Positions 37,745-48,361 of a DNA stretch of 64,000 bases are shown here, one piece after another; position 1 is the stretch's first letter; every line of letters begins with the position of its first letter. The DNA comes from Vibrio sp. 10N.261.45.E2. GTDB taxonomy: Bacteria > Pseudomonadota > Gammaproteobacteria > Enterobacterales > Vibrionaceae. The translations under genes were made by a program, and so were the position numbers. The notes beneath the pieces are model-generated. The model was not told the DNA's origin, ran no database searches, and saw only the letters and a list, made by a program, of their open reading frames with translations. The stretch is taken from positions 124,001 to 188,000 of the forward strand of contig NZ_MCZZ01000113.1 in assembly GCF_002875705.1 (NCBI RefSeq), in the 5' to 3' direction.

Positions 37745-39548
37745 GCTCTGCCCAGCTGATTTCACGTTGAACAACACAGTTGTTGTCGATGGTTAACACA
37801 CCCGTTTCACCTAGAATGCTGTAACCTTGCACGGCTTTCATCTGTGGCAGTGCATCCATTAGGTAGTATGCATCCATTCCCAGTGCTTGCAGACGTTTTT
37901 GACCGTTTGAATGTGCAGGCCATAAGTCGTTTAGTTCTTTGTTAAGCTCGTTTTTGTTCTCAACCAATAATGGGATGTCGCTGTAGAACACACCAGTTAG
38001 GTCTTCATACTGCTTATCACCGCTGTTGCTGCGTGAGTTTGAGAAAAGAGCTGGTTGGCTAGCATCAGGGTTAATCGCCACTTCGATGAAGGGTTTGATT
38101 AGCGTTAGCTCTGAGTTTTTAGCCACAATGTAGACAGAATCGATATCGCGACGACTGCGTGGCTCTGTTTCCAGGTCTAGGTTCAGTAAACCATCCATTT
38201 GAGCGATACGCTGTTGGCTCTCTTGTAAGCCAAATACCTGATTTACATTACGTTGTAGTTGACGTTTGTCAGAGAACAAGCTGATAGCCACATCGTTGTT
38301 GCTGTACTTTTTCCACTCTTCTTTAAACGCTTGCTCAACACGCTCGCCTAAACGTCCTTTTGGCGCAAGGATAAGCGGGTACTTGTAGCCTTGAGCAAAT
38401 AGGTATTTTGCAGCTTGAGCGACTTCTTGCTCTGGCGATAGAGCGAGATAGCAAATATTGGTATCAGGTTCTAGTTGCGTTGGAATGTTCAGAGCTAAAG
38501 CTGGAATCGAGTTCACGTGGTTTTTCTGTGCTTGTTGAAGCTTAGTGATGTTGCTCTTAATCAGCGGGCCAACGATGAAATCAACGTTGTTCTCTTCCAG
38601 TGTAGCTTTAATCTCAGCCGCACTTTGCACGTTGGTATCCATTACCGTCAGCGTTGCATCTTCTTCGCGTTCTTTGTCATTCATCATCGCAAAGATGAAA
38701 CCGTCACGCACAAGTTGCGCCTGTTTGCCGTACTTGCCCGTTAGCGGTAGCAGCAGTGCTGTGCTGGTAGGCTTACTGATCTCTAGCGCTAAGATGTCGG
38801 TGATTGCTTGCGGTGTGTAAGTAGCAGCTGGGTGCTGAGGGTTCTCTGCGAGCCAATCAGACAGGGTTTCCTGTAGGTTTGGAAGGTTCGAGTTCAGCGT
38901 CTTCATGTAAATCGCCAGCTGTAACCAACCTGAAAGAACGTCTTCCGTAGGAGAAGTCTTAAGTTCTAAAATCTCATATTGTGAGTAGCTATTCAGGTTC
39001 TGCCAAATACGGTCAGCAGCTTGTTGCTGAAGCTCTTCGTCAGCATCTAGAAATTCTGAATAAAGAACTAACTCACGGCTTGCTTCAAAGTACTCGCTTT
39101 GCATTTCAGAAATGTTAGCGCGTAGCTCGTGATAATCTTTCCATTGCTCGTTAGGTAGTTTCCACCAAGGTTGAAAGTTTAGCTGGCTATAAGCTTGTTC
39201 TGGCTGTGAGTTATTCACCAGCAGTTGAGAACGAGCTAATTGCCACTCCGCTTGTTGAACTTCGCTCAGCTCTTGTTTTGCTAAGCGTTTGATAAGCAGG
39301 GTTGCTTGGTCGGTTTTTCCAGCTTGCACAGAAGCCTTAAGCGCCATGATTAACCAGTCGTTTTGTAGACTTCCTTTGCTACTATCGGCCTGCATCATGT
39401 AACTTTCAGTTGATTGCGCTGGATCTAGTGTAATATCAACGCTTGTTGGTGCTTGAGGACCTGAAGAACAAGCCGCCAATGTAATTGCTAATGCAATTGG
39501 AGTTAGTAAGCGTGGTACACTGAGTCTCTTATGGTTCATCGTTGCCAT
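37731..39548 (-). CDS. lpoA: Penicillin-binding protein activator LpoA
   Basis: Outer membrane lipoprotein that stimulates PBP1A. The signal peptide ends in a lipobox LAAC near residues 24-27 (numbered from the first ATG). An N-terminal helical TPR-like domain (about 40-260) is followed by a large periplasmic-binding-protein-like domain (about 270-600: ALLLPLTGKYGKQAQLVRDGF, and NNVDFIVGPLIKSN). The ATG at 39548 and one at 39539 are both possible starts. It is divergent from rsmI, exactly as yraM and yraL are in E. coli. Confidence 0.93.
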   Translation of the reverse strand: MATMNHKRLSVPRLLTPIALAITLAACSSGPQAPTSVDITLDPAQSTESYMMQADSSKGSLQNDWLIMALKASVQAGKTDQATLLIKRLAKQELSEVQQAEWQLARSQLLVNNSQPEQAYSQLNFQPWWKLPNEQWKDYHELRANISEMQSEYFEASRELVLYSEFLDADEELQQQAADRIWQNLNSYSQYEILELKTSPTEDVLSGWLQLAIYMKTLNSNLPNLQETLSDWLAENPQHPAATYTPQAITDILALEISKPTSTALLLPLTGKYGKQAQLVRDGFIFAMMNDKEREEDATLTVMDTNVQSAAEIKATLEENNVDFIVGPLIKSNITKLQQAQKNHVNSIPALALNIPTQLEPDTNICYLALSPEQEVAQAAKYLFAQGYKYPLILAPKGRLGERVEQAFKEEWKKYSNNDVAISLFSDKRQLQRNVNQVFGLQESQQRIAQMDGLLNLDLETEPRSRRDIDSVYIVAKNSELTLIKPFIEVAINPDASQPALFSNSRSNSGDKQYEDLTGVFYSDIPLLVENKNELNKELNDLWPAHSNGQKRLQALGMDAYYLMDALPQMKAVQGYSILGETGVLTIDNNCVVQREISWAEHGAF

Positions 39549-39609
39549 GAGTTCTTTAAATTCCGTATAAATTTGTATCTATATTAATCGTTGAAGTGAT
39601 GGTAAACAA

Positions 39610-40476
39610 ATGACAGATAACAAAACCTTGCTCACAGAGAGCCCAACTCTCTACATTGTGCCAACCCCAATCGGAAATTTGGGAGATATCACTCAAAGAG
39701 CAATTGAAGTTTTATCAAGTGTCGATGTTATTGCAGCTGAAGACACACGCCACACGGGTAAGCTGCTTGCTCACTTCAATATATCAACCAGAACGTTCGC
39801 CTTACATGATCATAATGAACAAACTAAAGCTCAAGTTCTAGTCGAAAAGTTATTAGAAGGCCAGTCTATCGCATTAGTCTCTGATGCGGGTACACCTTTA
39901 ATCAGCGATCCAGGTTACCATCTTGTATCACAATGTCGTCAAGCGGGTGTGAGAGTTGTGCCACTTCCTGGTGCTTGTGCAGTGATTACGGCGTTAAGTG
40001 CGTCAGGTTTACCATCGGATCGTTTCAGCTTTGAAGGCTTCTTGCCACCGAAGAGTAAAGGCCGTAAAGATAAGTTCTTAGAAATCGCAAAAGCAGAGCG
40101 CACGTGCATTTTCTACGAATCACCACACCGTATTACGGACTCTCTGCAGGATATGCTAGAGATTCTTGGCCCTGACCGTGAGGTTGTGTTGGCGCGTGAG
40201 CTAACCAAAACCTTCGAAACTATCCAAGGTCTACCTCTTGGTGAGTTGATTGAGTGGATTGAAGAAGACGCTAACCGCAAGCGTGGTGAGATGGTGTTAT
40301 TGATTCATGGTCACCGCGAAGAAGCGAGCACCGAACTGCCAGACGAAGCGACTCGCACGCTAGGTATTCTGACCAAAGAACTGCCTCTTAAAAAAGCGGC
40401 GGCGATGACGGCAGAAATCTACAATCTGAAAAAGAACGCTTTATACAAATGGGGCCTAGAGCATCTAGACAACTAG
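39610..40476 (+). CDS. rsmI: 16S rRNA (cytidine-1402-2'-O)-methyltransferase
   Basis: Methylates the ribose of C1402 in the decoding centre. RsmH, about 850 bases downstream, adds the base methyl group to the same nucleotide. The 288-residue protein has the tetrapyrrole methylase fold: [47 protein letters not shown], and [12 protein letters not shown]. It starts with a clear ATG and ends at a perfect intrinsic terminator. Having rsmI and rsmH so close, with rnpB between, is a neat grouping. Confidence 0.96.
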   Translation: MTDNKTLLTESPTLYIVPTPIGNLGDITQRAIEVLSSVDVIAAEDTRHTGKLLAHFNISTRTFALHDHNEQTKAQVLVEKLLEGQSIALVSDAGTPLISDPGYHLVSQCRQAGVRVVPLPGACAVITALSASGLPSDRFSFEGFLPPKSKGRKDKFLEIAKAERTCIFYESPHRITDSLQDMLEILGPDREVVLARELTKTFETIQGLPLGELIEWIEEDANRKRGEMVLLIHGHREEASTELPDEATRTLGILTKELPLKKAAAMTAEIYNLKKNALYKWGLEHLDN

Positions 40477-40518
40477 ATACTTCTTTATAGAGTCGCTAAC
40501 CAGTCTTGAAAAGCTTGT

Positions 40519-40554
40519 GAGGAGTGAGGGTAATACCGTCACTTCTCTTTTTTT
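40519..40554 (+). terminator. Terminator of rsmI
   Basis: A 9-bp stem (GAGGAGTGA / TCACTTCTC, one G-T) topped by GGT / ACC is followed by seven T. Confidence 0.85.
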
Positions 40555-40617
40555 GTCTTGAATTTGTGTGAAATTCGCACACTTGCTTAACGGTTTGCAG
40601 CATATTTGTGATCTCGC

Positions 40618-40646
40618 TAGACACTGCACACTAATCTCTATACAAT
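40618..40646 (+). promoter_or_regulatory. Promoter of RNase P RNA
   Basis: TAGACA and TACAAT are each one mismatch from consensus, with a 17-base spacer. The -10 ends eight bases before the predicted RNA start at 40655. Confidence 0.8.
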
Positions 40647-40654
40647 CCGCCCTC

Positions 40655-41094
40655 GGAGTTGAACGGGTAATCGCTGCTTTGCTGATGTCCTTCGGGAGAC
40701 TGACGTTGAGGTCCTTCGGGAAACTGACGTTGAAGTCCTTCGGGAGACTGGCAGAGGGGAGGAACGTCCGGGCTCCATAGAGCAGGGTGCCAGATAACGT
40801 CTGGGGGGCGCGAGCCCACGACAAGTGCAGCAGAGAGAAGACCGCCGATGGCCTCATTTCTTCGGAAGGGGCACAGGTAAGGCTGAAAGGGTGCGGTAAG
40901 AGCGCACCGTGCGACTGGCAACAGTTCGTAGCAAGGTAAACTCCACCCGGAGCAAGATCAAATAGGCCCTCACATTGCGTTGCTCGCGTATGGGGGCGGG
41001 TAGATTGCTTGAGCCTGTGAGCGATTGCAGGCCTAGACGAATGGTTACCGCCGCGCAAGCGGAACAGAACCCGGCGTATGTGTCAACTCCACCT
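40655..41094 (+). ncRNA. rnpB: RNase P RNA (class A) with an enlarged P3 region
   Basis: Catalytic RNA that matures tRNA 5' ends. The 5' GGAGTT pairs with AACTCC at 41085-41090 (helix P1). Conserved class A segments are present: GAGGGGAGGAACGTCCGG near 40754, AACAGTTCGTAGC near 40920, GGTAAACTCCACCCGGAGC near 40935, and ACAGAACCCGGCGTATG near 41065. The length, about 440 nt, exceeds E. coli (377), partly because 40687-40750 holds three tandem copies of a 24-nt stem-loop unit. The 5' end is placed from the promoter and P1; the 3' end at about 41094 is by analogy. The consensus GAGGAAAGTCC is here GAGGAACGTCC. Confidence 0.95.
40687..40750 (+). repeat. Three tandem 24-nt stem-loop units within RNase P RNA
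   Basis: Copies start at 40687, 40711 and 40735 (exact 24-base period); the third is cut short at 16 bases. Each begins GTCCTTCGGGA, a mini hairpin TCC/GGA with a UUCG loop, followed by ACTGACGTTGA. Copies 1 and 2 differ at only two bases. The location corresponds to the P3 helix, where E. coli has a single such hairpin. Confidence 0.85.
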
Positions 41095-41102
41095 ATATAA
41101 AG

Positions 41103-41138
41103 AACCCATCATTACTTAACGGTAGTGATGGGTTTTTT
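41103..41138 (+). terminator. Terminator of rnpB
   Basis: A 13-bp stem (AACCCATCATTAC / GTAGTGATGGGTT, one wobble pair) with a six-base loop ends in six T, just past the RNA. Confidence 0.9.
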
Positions 41139-41196
41139 GCTTTATATTGACGTAAATTATTTAGATTTCCTTAGAATCCTTCATCCTGATATGAGC

Positions 41197-41225
41197 TTGG
41201 GTCAAAAATTCCTAAAGCCTATACA
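41197..41225 (+). promoter_or_regulatory. Possible promoter of the dcw cluster
   Basis: TTGGGT and TATACA lie 17 bases apart, about 100 bases before rsmH. Both hexamers are only fair. The gap 41139-41322 contains no mraZ gene. Confidence 0.3.
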
Positions 41226-41322
41226 CAATATGGTGGAGATACAGCGTGAAATCAGTACACTAAAACGTTAATAGAACAAACTATTGCCGAACTAATGGCT
41301 CAATCCACTCACTGAGAAGACT

Positions 41323-42273
41323 ATGACAGAAGCATTCAAACATATTTCAGTATTGCTTAACGAATCTATTGACGGACTTGCGATCAAACCTGACGGTACC
41401 TACATCGATGGTACTTTTGGCCGTGGTGGTCACAGCCGTACAATCCTGTCTAAACTGGGCGAGAATGGACGACTCTTTAGTATTGACCGCGATCCACAAG
41501 CGATTGCAGAAGCACAAAAGATTGATGACCCTCGTTTTACCATTATTCACGGCCCATTCTCAGGTATGGCTGAATATGCAGAGCGTTACGACTTAGTCGG
41601 TCAAGTGGATGGCGTATTACTGGATTTAGGTGTTTCTTCACCACAGTTGGATGACGCTGAGCGTGGCTTTAGCTTTATGAAAGACGGCCCGCTTGACATG
41701 CGTATGGATCCAACAACAGGTATTCCCGTATCTCAGTGGTTGCTTGAAGCCGATCTTGACGACATCACATGGGTTATCCGTGAGTTTGGTGAAGACAAAC
41801 ATGCTCGTCGTATCGCGAAAGGCATCATTGCTTATCAAGAGAATGAAGAGAACGAACCGCTAACGCGCACTGGCCAGTTGGCTAAGCTTATCTCAGATGT
41901 AGCGCCAAAAAGCTTCAAAGAGAAAAAGCACCCAGCAACACGTGCTTTCCAAGCATTCCGTATCTACATTAACAGTGAACTGGAAGAGATCGATACGGCA
42001 CTAAAAGGCGCAGCAAGCATTCTTGCTCCAGAAGGTCGCTTGTCTGTTATCAGCTTCCATTCACTGGAAGATCGCATGGTGAAACGCTTTATCCGTAAAG
42101 AGAGCCAAGGCCCGCAAGTTCCACATGGCCTGCCACTAACAGAAGAGCAGATCAAAGCGCTAGGCAGTGCAGATCTTAAGCCAGTTGGCAAAGCGATCAA
42201 GCCATCGAAAGGCGAAGTGGATGAGAATACTCGTTCACGTAGCTCAGTATTACGAATCGCAGAAAAGCTATAG
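41323..42273 (+). CDS. rsmH: 16S rRNA (cytosine-1402-N4)-methyltransferase
   Basis: Adds the N4 methyl to C1402, complementing RsmI. The 316-residue protein (MraW) has [13 protein letters not shown] at the start, the SAM-binding [10 protein letters not shown] near residue 27, the [18 protein letters not shown] near 104, and the C-terminal [13 protein letters not shown] near 241. It is the first gene of the division and cell wall cluster here, since mraZ is absent. ftsL begins three bases after its stop. Confidence 0.96.
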   Translation: MTEAFKHISVLLNESIDGLAIKPDGTYIDGTFGRGGHSRTILSKLGENGRLFSIDRDPQAIAEAQKIDDPRFTIIHGPFSGMAEYAERYDLVGQVDGVLLDLGVSSPQLDDAERGFSFMKDGPLDMRMDPTTGIPVSQWLLEADLDDITWVIREFGEDKHARRIAKGIIAYQENEENEPLTRTGQLAKLISDVAPKSFKEKKHPATRAFQAFRIYINSELEEIDTALKGAASILAPEGRLSVISFHSLEDRMVKRFIRKESQGPQVPHGLPLTEEQIKALGSADLKPVGKAIKPSKGEVDENTRSRSSVLRIAEKL

Positions 42274-42276
42274 TCA

Positions 42277-42594
42277 ATGAAGACCTCCAAACCAAACTTA
42301 GCCAAGATAATATTTTTTGATTTGATCTCGGTGGGCAAGGCCCCATTGATGCTTCTTATCTGTATCTTTGCGAGTGCGATGGGGGTCGTTCTTACGACAC
42401 ATATGTCACGTCAGGCGATCACGCAAAAAGACATGGCACTGGTGGAGCGAGAACAACTTGATGATGAGTGGCGAAATTTAATGCTTGAAGAGACGGCTCT
42501 GGCTGAACATAGCCGCGTTCAAGCATCGGCAAAAAGAGAGTTAGACATGAAACGTCCAGACTCTGACAAAGAAGTTGTGATCACACTGAAATGA
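42277..42594 (+). CDS. ftsL: Cell division protein FtsL
   Basis: A short bitopic protein that joins FtsB and FtsQ and helps activate FtsWI. The 105 residues comprise a cytoplasmic N terminus, one membrane segment at about 22-42 (APLMLLICIFASAMGVVLTTH), and a periplasmic leucine-zipper-like helix (about 50-85, REQLDDEWRNLMLEETAL). It overlaps ftsI by four bases (ATGA) and follows rsmH closely. Sequence identity is usually low in this family, so position is a large part of the call. Confidence 0.93.
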   Translation: MKTSKPNLAKIIFFDLISVGKAPLMLLICIFASAMGVVLTTHMSRQAITQKDMALVEREQLDDEWRNLMLEETALAEHSRVQASAKRELDMKRPDSDKEVVITLK

Positions 42595-44348
42595 CCGGTA
42601 AAAAGGAAAAAGCACCCGCAAAACCCGTTAAGAAATCAACGAAAGAGCGTGTGAAGAGCGAAAAGGATTCGGATCCAATTCTTATTAAATGGCGTTTCAA
42701 TGTCGTTATTGCTTTCGTGTTTCTTGCCTTTGCTGCACTGGTTGGTCGTGTGGCTTACATCCAAATCATTGAACCAGATAACTTAATTCGTCAGGGCGAT
42801 CTTCGTTCCGTGCGTGTTAAGGCTATTCCTTCTGCTCGCGGCATTATCTCAGACCGCAATGGCGAGCCGCTTGCTGTGAGTGTGCCAGTTGAAGCGGTAT
42901 GGGCCGATCCTAAGACGATTTTCGATAAAAATGGCATGGCTCAAATTGATCGTTGGTATGCGTTAGCCGATGTACTTGGCTTAGAACGACAATCGATGAT
43001 CGATAAGATCTCTAGCAACAAATCTCGCCGATTTATTTACCTACAAAGACAAGTTAGCCCAGCGATGGCTAAGTATATTCGCGAGCTTAAGCTTGTGGGG
43101 GTTGGCCTTAAAGCAGAATCTCGACGTTACTACCCAGCAGGTGAAGTCAGTGCGCACCTTATCGGTGTGACCGGAATTGATGGACACGGCTTAGAAGGCG
43201 TTGAGCGCAGCTATGACAAATGGCTTACTGGCGAGGCCGGTAAGCGAACGATTCGTAAAGACCGTTATGGTCGTGTGGTTGAAAACATTGCTCTAGAAGA
43301 ACGTGAAGAAGGCAAACCACTTGAGTTAACGATCGATCAACGACTACAAGCGATCGCCTACCGAGCGATAAAACAAGCCGTAGCCGATCATAAGGCGACT
43401 TCAGGCTCTGCAATCTTGTTGGACGTAAAAACTGGCGCTGTGTTGGCTATGGTTAATGCGCCTTCTTATAACCCGAACAATCGTGCTGACTTACAAAGCT
43501 TTAAGATGCGTAACCGCGTGCTTACCGATGCGATGGAGCCCGGCTCTACCGTGAAACCTTTCGTGGTTTTGGCGGCGCTAGAGAACGGTACCGCAGACCC
43601 TGACATCGTTATTGATACTGGCAACGGCATCATGCAGATCGGCGGTAGCCGTGTACGAGACTCTTCTAAAGTCGGTAAAGCTGATTTAGCGTTGATCCTC
43701 AAAAAGTCGAGTAACATCGGTGTGGCGAAACTGGCACTTAATATGCCTTTAGAAGCCCTGCTTGGGATGTACAGTTCCGTTGGTCTTGGCGAAATGTCAG
43801 GGCTGAACTTAATCGGTGAAACGAGCGGTATTTTCCCGAATCGCCGTCGCTGGTCTAAGTTTGAAATTGCAACATTATCATTCGGTTATGGTTTGTCTGT
43901 AACGCCGATGCAGTTGGCACATGCGTATGCGACGCTAGCCAATAAAGGCATGTATGAACCGATTCATATTATTAAGAGTAACGACCAAGACTTTTCTAAG
44001 CAGATCATCAAGCGCGAGAACGCGGAACTGGTGTTGAATATGCTAGAAGGGGTGACTCAAAAAGGCGGCACGGCAACAAGAGCTGCCGTTCCTGGTTACC
44101 GAGTTGCAGCAAAAACGGGTACGTCTCGTAAGGCTGAAGCTGGCGGGTACAGCGACGAATACATTGCGATTACCGCAGGTTTTGCCCCTGTTAGTGACCC
44201 AAGAGTCGCTCTGGTTGTTGTGGTCAATGAGCCTCAGGGTGACCTTTACTATGGTGGTTCAGTCGCTGCCCCAGTGTTTTCTGAAATCATGAAGGGCGCA
44301 CTGCAAATTCTCAATGTCCCTGCTGATGAAAACAAATTTCAAGAATAG
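42591..44348 (+). CDS. ftsI: Septal peptidoglycan transpeptidase FtsI (PBP3)
   Basis: Cross-links septal peptidoglycan together with FtsW. The 585-residue class B PBP has a basic cytoplasmic N terminus, a membrane segment near residues 36-56, a pedestal domain, and the transpeptidase domain with the active serine in STVK at 319-322, SSN at 373-375 and KTG at 508-510. The motifs are intact, so it should bind beta-lactams. It begins in the ftsL stop and is followed 18 bases later by murE. Confidence 0.96.
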   Translation: MTGKKEKAPAKPVKKSTKERVKSEKDSDPILIKWRFNVVIAFVFLAFAALVGRVAYIQIIEPDNLIRQGDLRSVRVKAIPSARGIISDRNGEPLAVSVPVEAVWADPKTIFDKNGMAQIDRWYALADVLGLERQSMIDKISSNKSRRFIYLQRQVSPAMAKYIRELKLVGVGLKAESRRYYPAGEVSAHLIGVTGIDGHGLEGVERSYDKWLTGEAGKRTIRKDRYGRVVENIALEEREEGKPLELTIDQRLQAIAYRAIKQAVADHKATSGSAILLDVKTGAVLAMVNAPSYNPNNRADLQSFKMRNRVLTDAMEPGSTVKPFVVLAALENGTADPDIVIDTGNGIMQIGGSRVRDSSKVGKADLALILKKSSNIGVAKLALNMPLEALLGMYSSVGLGEMSGLNLIGETSGIFPNRRRWSKFEIATLSFGYGLSVTPMQLAHAYATLANKGMYEPIHIIKSNDQDFSKQIIKRENAELVLNMLEGVTQKGGTATRAAVPGYRVAAKTGTSRKAEAGGYSDEYIAITAGFAPVSDPRVALVVVVNEPQGDLYYGGSVAAPVFSEIMKGALQILNVPADENKFQE

Positions 44349-44366
44349 AGCCAATCAGGATTCAAT

Positions 44367-45851
44367 ATGAGTAATAGCCTCACGCTGTCATCTTTACTTT
44401 CTCCTTGGGGAGACTTCAGTTCACCTGAGCTAGATGCGATTGCTGTTGAGCAATTGGAGTTGGATAGCCGTGCGATCAAGGACGGTGATATCTTTGTTGC
44501 CATTGTTGGACATGCCGTTGATGGTCGTCGCTTTATCGACAAAGCAGTCGCTCAAGGTGCGAAAGCCGTCATTGCACAAGCGGGTGATGACAAAATTCAT
44601 GGCTTAGTTGAGTGGCTAAATGCAGTGCCTGTTGTTTATGTCTCAGAGCTAAATTCAATTCTCTCTGAACTGGCTGGCCGAGTTTATTCTTCTCAAGCGA
44701 CCAAACTGATTGGTGTTACTGGCACCAATGGCAAAACCACCATCACTCAATTGATTGCTCAATGGCTTGATCTTGTTGGTCAACGCTCTGCGGTAATGGG
44801 CACCACAGGTAATGGCTTCTTAGACAATCTAAAAACCGCGGCTAACACCACAGGCAACGCGATCGAAATACAGCGCACGCTGAGTGAGTTGGCTGAAGAA
44901 AACGCGGCTTACACCGCAATGGAAATCTCTTCTCATGGTTTGGTACAAGGTCGCGTTAAAGCCTTGAACTTCGAAGTGGGTGTATTCACTAATTTGAGCC
45001 GTGATCATCTTGATTACCATGGCACGATGGAAGAGTACGCGCTGGCTAAGAAGAGCCTGTTTACTGAGCACAAATGCAAGCACGCTGTCATAAACGTTGA
45101 TGACGAAGTTGGCAAAGCGTGGATGACTGACTTATCGAATGCAATAGCTGTTTCATTGCTTCCACTGTCGGGCTACCAACAGTCGGTATGGGCATCTGAT
45201 GTTGCTTATGCAGAAACCGGTATTCAGATGTCTTTTGATGGTAGCTGGGGGCAAGGTCAGCTTTCGGTGCCTTTAATTGGTCAGTTCAACGCATCAAATG
45301 TGTTGGTTGCCTTCGCTACTCTGCTTTCATTGGGCATTGATAAGCAAATCTTGGTCGACACAGCATCTCAACTTCAACCTGTTATTGGTCGTATGGAACT
45401 GTTCCAAGTTCCGAGCAAAGCAAAAATCGTCGTCGATTACGCGCACACGCCAGATGCTCTAGAAAAAGCACTAGCAGCGCTGCGTGTTCATTGCTCTGGA
45501 AAACTGTGGGCTATCTTTGGTTGCGGCGGTGACCGCGACACAGGTAAGCGGCCTATGATGGCAGCGACCGCAGAGCAGTTTGCCGATAAAATTATTATTT
45601 CAGATGACAACCCTCGCAGCGAAGATCCTGCCTTGATTGTCAAAGACATGCTAGCAGGCTTAAGCAACCCTGAGTCTGCATTTGTGGAACATGATCGCTA
45701 CCAAGCGGTTAAGTTCGCGCTTGAACAGGCAGACAGCAATGACATTATTCTTTTGGCTGGTAAAGGTCATGAGGATTACCAAGTATTAAAAGACGAAACG
45801 ATCCATTACTCAGATCGAGAATCTGCGCTTCAACTTTTAGGTATTTCATAA
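44367..45851 (+). CDS. murE: UDP-MurNAc-tripeptide ligase MurE
   Basis: Adds meso-diaminopimelate to UDP-MurNAc-dipeptide in the cytoplasm. The 494-residue protein has the Mur ligase P-loop [10 protein letters not shown] near residue 113, the central EISSHGL and the C-terminal glutamate-ligase domain with DDNPRSEDP near 412, whose DNPR is the meso-DAP specificity motif. Its stop overlaps the murF start by one base. The precursor of its DAP substrate comes from a pathway that includes DapB, encoded 17 kb away in this window. Confidence 0.96.
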   Translation: MSNSLTLSSLLSPWGDFSSPELDAIAVEQLELDSRAIKDGDIFVAIVGHAVDGRRFIDKAVAQGAKAVIAQAGDDKIHGLVEWLNAVPVVYVSELNSILSELAGRVYSSQATKLIGVTGTNGKTTITQLIAQWLDLVGQRSAVMGTTGNGFLDNLKTAANTTGNAIEIQRTLSELAEENAAYTAMEISSHGLVQGRVKALNFEVGVFTNLSRDHLDYHGTMEEYALAKKSLFTEHKCKHAVINVDDEVGKAWMTDLSNAIAVSLLPLSGYQQSVWASDVAYAETGIQMSFDGSWGQGQLSVPLIGQFNASNVLVAFATLLSLGIDKQILVDTASQLQPVIGRMELFQVPSKAKIVVDYAHTPDALEKALAALRVHCSGKLWAIFGCGGDRDTGKRPMMAATAEQFADKIIISDDNPRSEDPALIVKDMLAGLSNPESAFVEHDRYQAVKFALEQADSNDIILLAGKGHEDYQVLKDETIHYSDRESALQLLGIS

Positions 45852-47224
45852 TGATTGATGTATCACTCGAACAGATTTGTTCAGCGGTCAGCGGTGAGTT
45901 GATTGAAGCTGGCGACTCAAACACTAACGTAATTAATGCTGTTTCTACCGACACTCGCACGGTTGAAGAAGGCGCATTGTTTGTCGCTATCGTCGGAGAA
46001 CGCTTTGATGCGCATGACTTTTGTCATCAAGCAGTTGAGGCTAATGCGAGCGCGTTGTTAGTCGAACGAAAACTTGACCTAAATATTACTCAAGTTGTTG
46101 TTGAAGACACTAAACTTGCTTTAGGTCAGCTAAGTGCTTGGATCCACAAACAATGTGACATACCAACCATGGCGATTACCGGAAGTTGTGGCAAAACGAC
46201 CGTCAAAGAGATGGTGGCGAGCATTCTACAACAACGTGGCAAGGTGCTGTTTACGGCGGGTAACTTCAATAATGATATTGGTGTCCCATTAACTTTGTTG
46301 CGCAGTGAACCAAATGACGACTATGCCGTGATCGAACTGGGCGCGAACCACATTGGTGAAATTGCTTATACTACTCAGCTTGTGAAACCACAGGTTGCGT
46401 TGGTGAACAATGTCGCGGCGGCGCACCTCGAAGGTTTTGGTTCTATCGATGGCGTGAAGCAAGCGAAAGGCGAAATTTTTCAGGGGCTTGCTGCTGGTGA
46501 TACTGCTATTGTTAACCTAGAGAGCAATGGTGGTGACTTCTGGAAAGGTGTGCTTGCAGATAAAAGCGTTCTGACCTTTTCTGAAAGTGATGACGCGGCA
46601 GATTACTTTGCGACAAATATTCGTATGAACGAGCAGGGTGAAGCTTGCTTTTGTATGCAGACCCCACTAGGTGCTATTGATGTCGAACTTGGCATTATTG
46701 GTCAGCACAATGTGGCAAATGCATTAGCAGCTGCAGCGTTGAGTATTCAATTTGGTGCCACGCTTGAAGAAGTAAAAAATGGTTTAGCGAACCTTATCTC
46801 TGTTAAAGGGCGAGTAGAGGTTCAGCAATTAAGTCAGAATATCAAGTTGATAGATGACAGTTACAACGCCAGCGTACCTGCTATGAAGGCGGCAGCCAAA
46901 CTTCTGTCGAGCTTCAAAGGTCAACGTTGGTTGATTTTAGGCAACATGGCTGAATTAGGCGATGAAAGCCTTGCACTTCACCGTCAAGTCGGTGAATATG
47001 CTGCCCCATTCGCTTTTGAGCATGTACTCACTTACGGTGATGATACCAAGGTGATTAGTGAGGTCTGTAACGGTACCCACTTTGCAACGCATCAAGCGAT
47101 GATCGCGCACATAGAGCAGCACTTATGCTTGCCAGAAAACGCGTCACATACCTTGTTGGTAAAGGGCGCGAATAGTGCAGGAATGAGTAAAATAGCCGCT
47201 GCTTTAAAGGAGAACTTTTCATGA
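45851..47224 (+). CDS. murF: UDP-MurNAc-pentapeptide ligase MurF
   Basis: Adds D-Ala-D-Ala to the UDP-MurNAc-tripeptide. The 457-residue protein has the P-loop [12 protein letters not shown] near residue 111, the central [10 protein letters not shown], and the C-terminal domain with [14 protein letters not shown] near 335. It overlaps murE by one base and mraY by four bases. D-Ala-D-Ala ligase (ddl) is not in this window, so its substrate must come from a gene elsewhere. Confidence 0.96.
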   Translation: MIDVSLEQICSAVSGELIEAGDSNTNVINAVSTDTRTVEEGALFVAIVGERFDAHDFCHQAVEANASALLVERKLDLNITQVVVEDTKLALGQLSAWIHKQCDIPTMAITGSCGKTTVKEMVASILQQRGKVLFTAGNFNNDIGVPLTLLRSEPNDDYAVIELGANHIGEIAYTTQLVKPQVALVNNVAAAHLEGFGSIDGVKQAKGEIFQGLAAGDTAIVNLESNGGDFWKGVLADKSVLTFSESDDAADYFATNIRMNEQGEACFCMQTPLGAIDVELGIIGQHNVANALAAAALSIQFGATLEEVKNGLANLISVKGRVEVQQLSQNIKLIDDSYNASVPAMKAAAKLLSSFKGQRWLILGNMAELGDESLALHRQVGEYAAPFAFEHVLTYGDDTKVISEVCNGTHFATHQAMIAHIEQHLCLPENASHTLLVKGANSAGMSKIAAALKENFS

Positions 47225-48303
47225 TAATTTGGCTTGCAGAGCTACTACAGCCACACTTTTCTTTTTTCCGTTTGTTCGAATACCTATCGTTTCGTGCAAT
47301 CGCGAGTATTTTGACGGCTTTATGTCTGTCGCTGTGGATGGGACCTCGTTTAATTGAGCGTCTGCAAATGCTACAAATTGGCCAAGTTGTTCGTAACGAT
47401 GGCCCTGAATCTCACTTTAGCAAACGTGGTACTCCAACCATGGGCGGCGTGATGATCTTAGCTGCCATCATTATTACAGTATTAATGTGGGCCGATCTTT
47501 CTAACCCTTACGTTTGGGCAGTATTGGTTGTCCTTGGTGGTTACGGTGCTGTTGGCTTTGTTGATGACTACCGTAAAGTAGTTCGTAAAAACACCGATGG
47601 CTTGATTGCGCGTTGGAAATATTTCTGGCAATCGGCGATTGCTTTAGTTGTGGCGTTTGCTCTGTATGCGCACGGACACGATACTGCGGCAACCCAGTTA
47701 GTTGTTCCTTTCTTTAAAGATGTGATGCCACAATTAGGTTTATTGTACATCGTACTGACATATTTTGTTATTGTGGGTACCAGTAACGCGGTAAACCTAA
47801 CAGATGGCTTAGATGGTTTGGCTATTATGCCAACGGTTATGGTTGCTGCTGGTTTTGCTGTTATCGCTTGGGCGACAGGTAACGTTAACTTCGCGGCATA
47901 CCTACACATTCCATACATCCCATACACCTCTGAACTGGTTGTGGTATGTACTGCTATCGTGGGTGCCGGCCTAGGTTTCCTATGGTTTAACACCTACCCA
48001 GCACAAGTATTCATGGGCGATGTTGGCTCTTTAGCACTAGGTGGTGCTCTGGGCGTGATTGCTGTGTTAGTTCGCCAAGAGTTGGTACTGGTTATCATGG
48101 GCGGTGTGTTTGTAATGGAAACCTTGTCAGTGATTTTACAGGTCGGTTCTTACAAACTGCGTGGTCAGCGTATTTTCCGCATGGCACCGATTCACCACCA
48201 CTACGAATTGAAGGGCTGGCCGGAGCCGCGCGTAATCGTGCGTTTTTGGATCATCTCAATGGTATTAGTACTGGTTGGTCTAGCGACACTGAAAGTTCGT
48301 TAA
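47221..48303 (+). CDS. mraY: Phospho-MurNAc-pentapeptide translocase MraY
   Basis: Makes lipid I from UDP-MurNAc-pentapeptide and undecaprenyl phosphate at the inner membrane. The 360-residue protein has ten membrane segments and the family motifs GTPTMGG near residue 74, VDDYRKV near 115, [10 protein letters not shown] near 191 and [11 protein letters not shown] near 324, containing the metal-binding aspartates. The length equals E. coli MraY. It is followed after 58 bases by murD. Confidence 0.97.
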   Translation: MIIWLAELLQPHFSFFRLFEYLSFRAIASILTALCLSLWMGPRLIERLQMLQIGQVVRNDGPESHFSKRGTPTMGGVMILAAIIITVLMWADLSNPYVWAVLVVLGGYGAVGFVDDYRKVVRKNTDGLIARWKYFWQSAIALVVAFALYAHGHDTAATQLVVPFFKDVMPQLGLLYIVLTYFVIVGTSNAVNLTDGLDGLAIMPTVMVAAGFAVIAWATGNVNFAAYLHIPYIPYTSELVVVCTAIVGAGLGFLWFNTYPAQVFMGDVGSLALGGALGVIAVLVRQELVLVIMGGVFVMETLSVILQVGSYKLRGQRIFRMAPIHHHYELKGWPEPRVIVRFWIISMVLVLVGLATLKVR

Positions 48304-48361
48304 CCCTATGCGAGCCTCTGTCATAGAGGCTCTTTAAAACTATTAAGAGCATCTTGTTTAA

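Noticed and set aside
40465..41058. 197-codon minus-strand frame covering rnpB
   Set aside because: It is antisense to a clear RNase P RNA with promoter and terminator; the repeats FPKDLNVS arise from the tandem units in the RNA.
41139..41322. Looked for mraZ before rsmH
   Set aside because: The 184-base gap has no frame long enough; mraZ is absent here.
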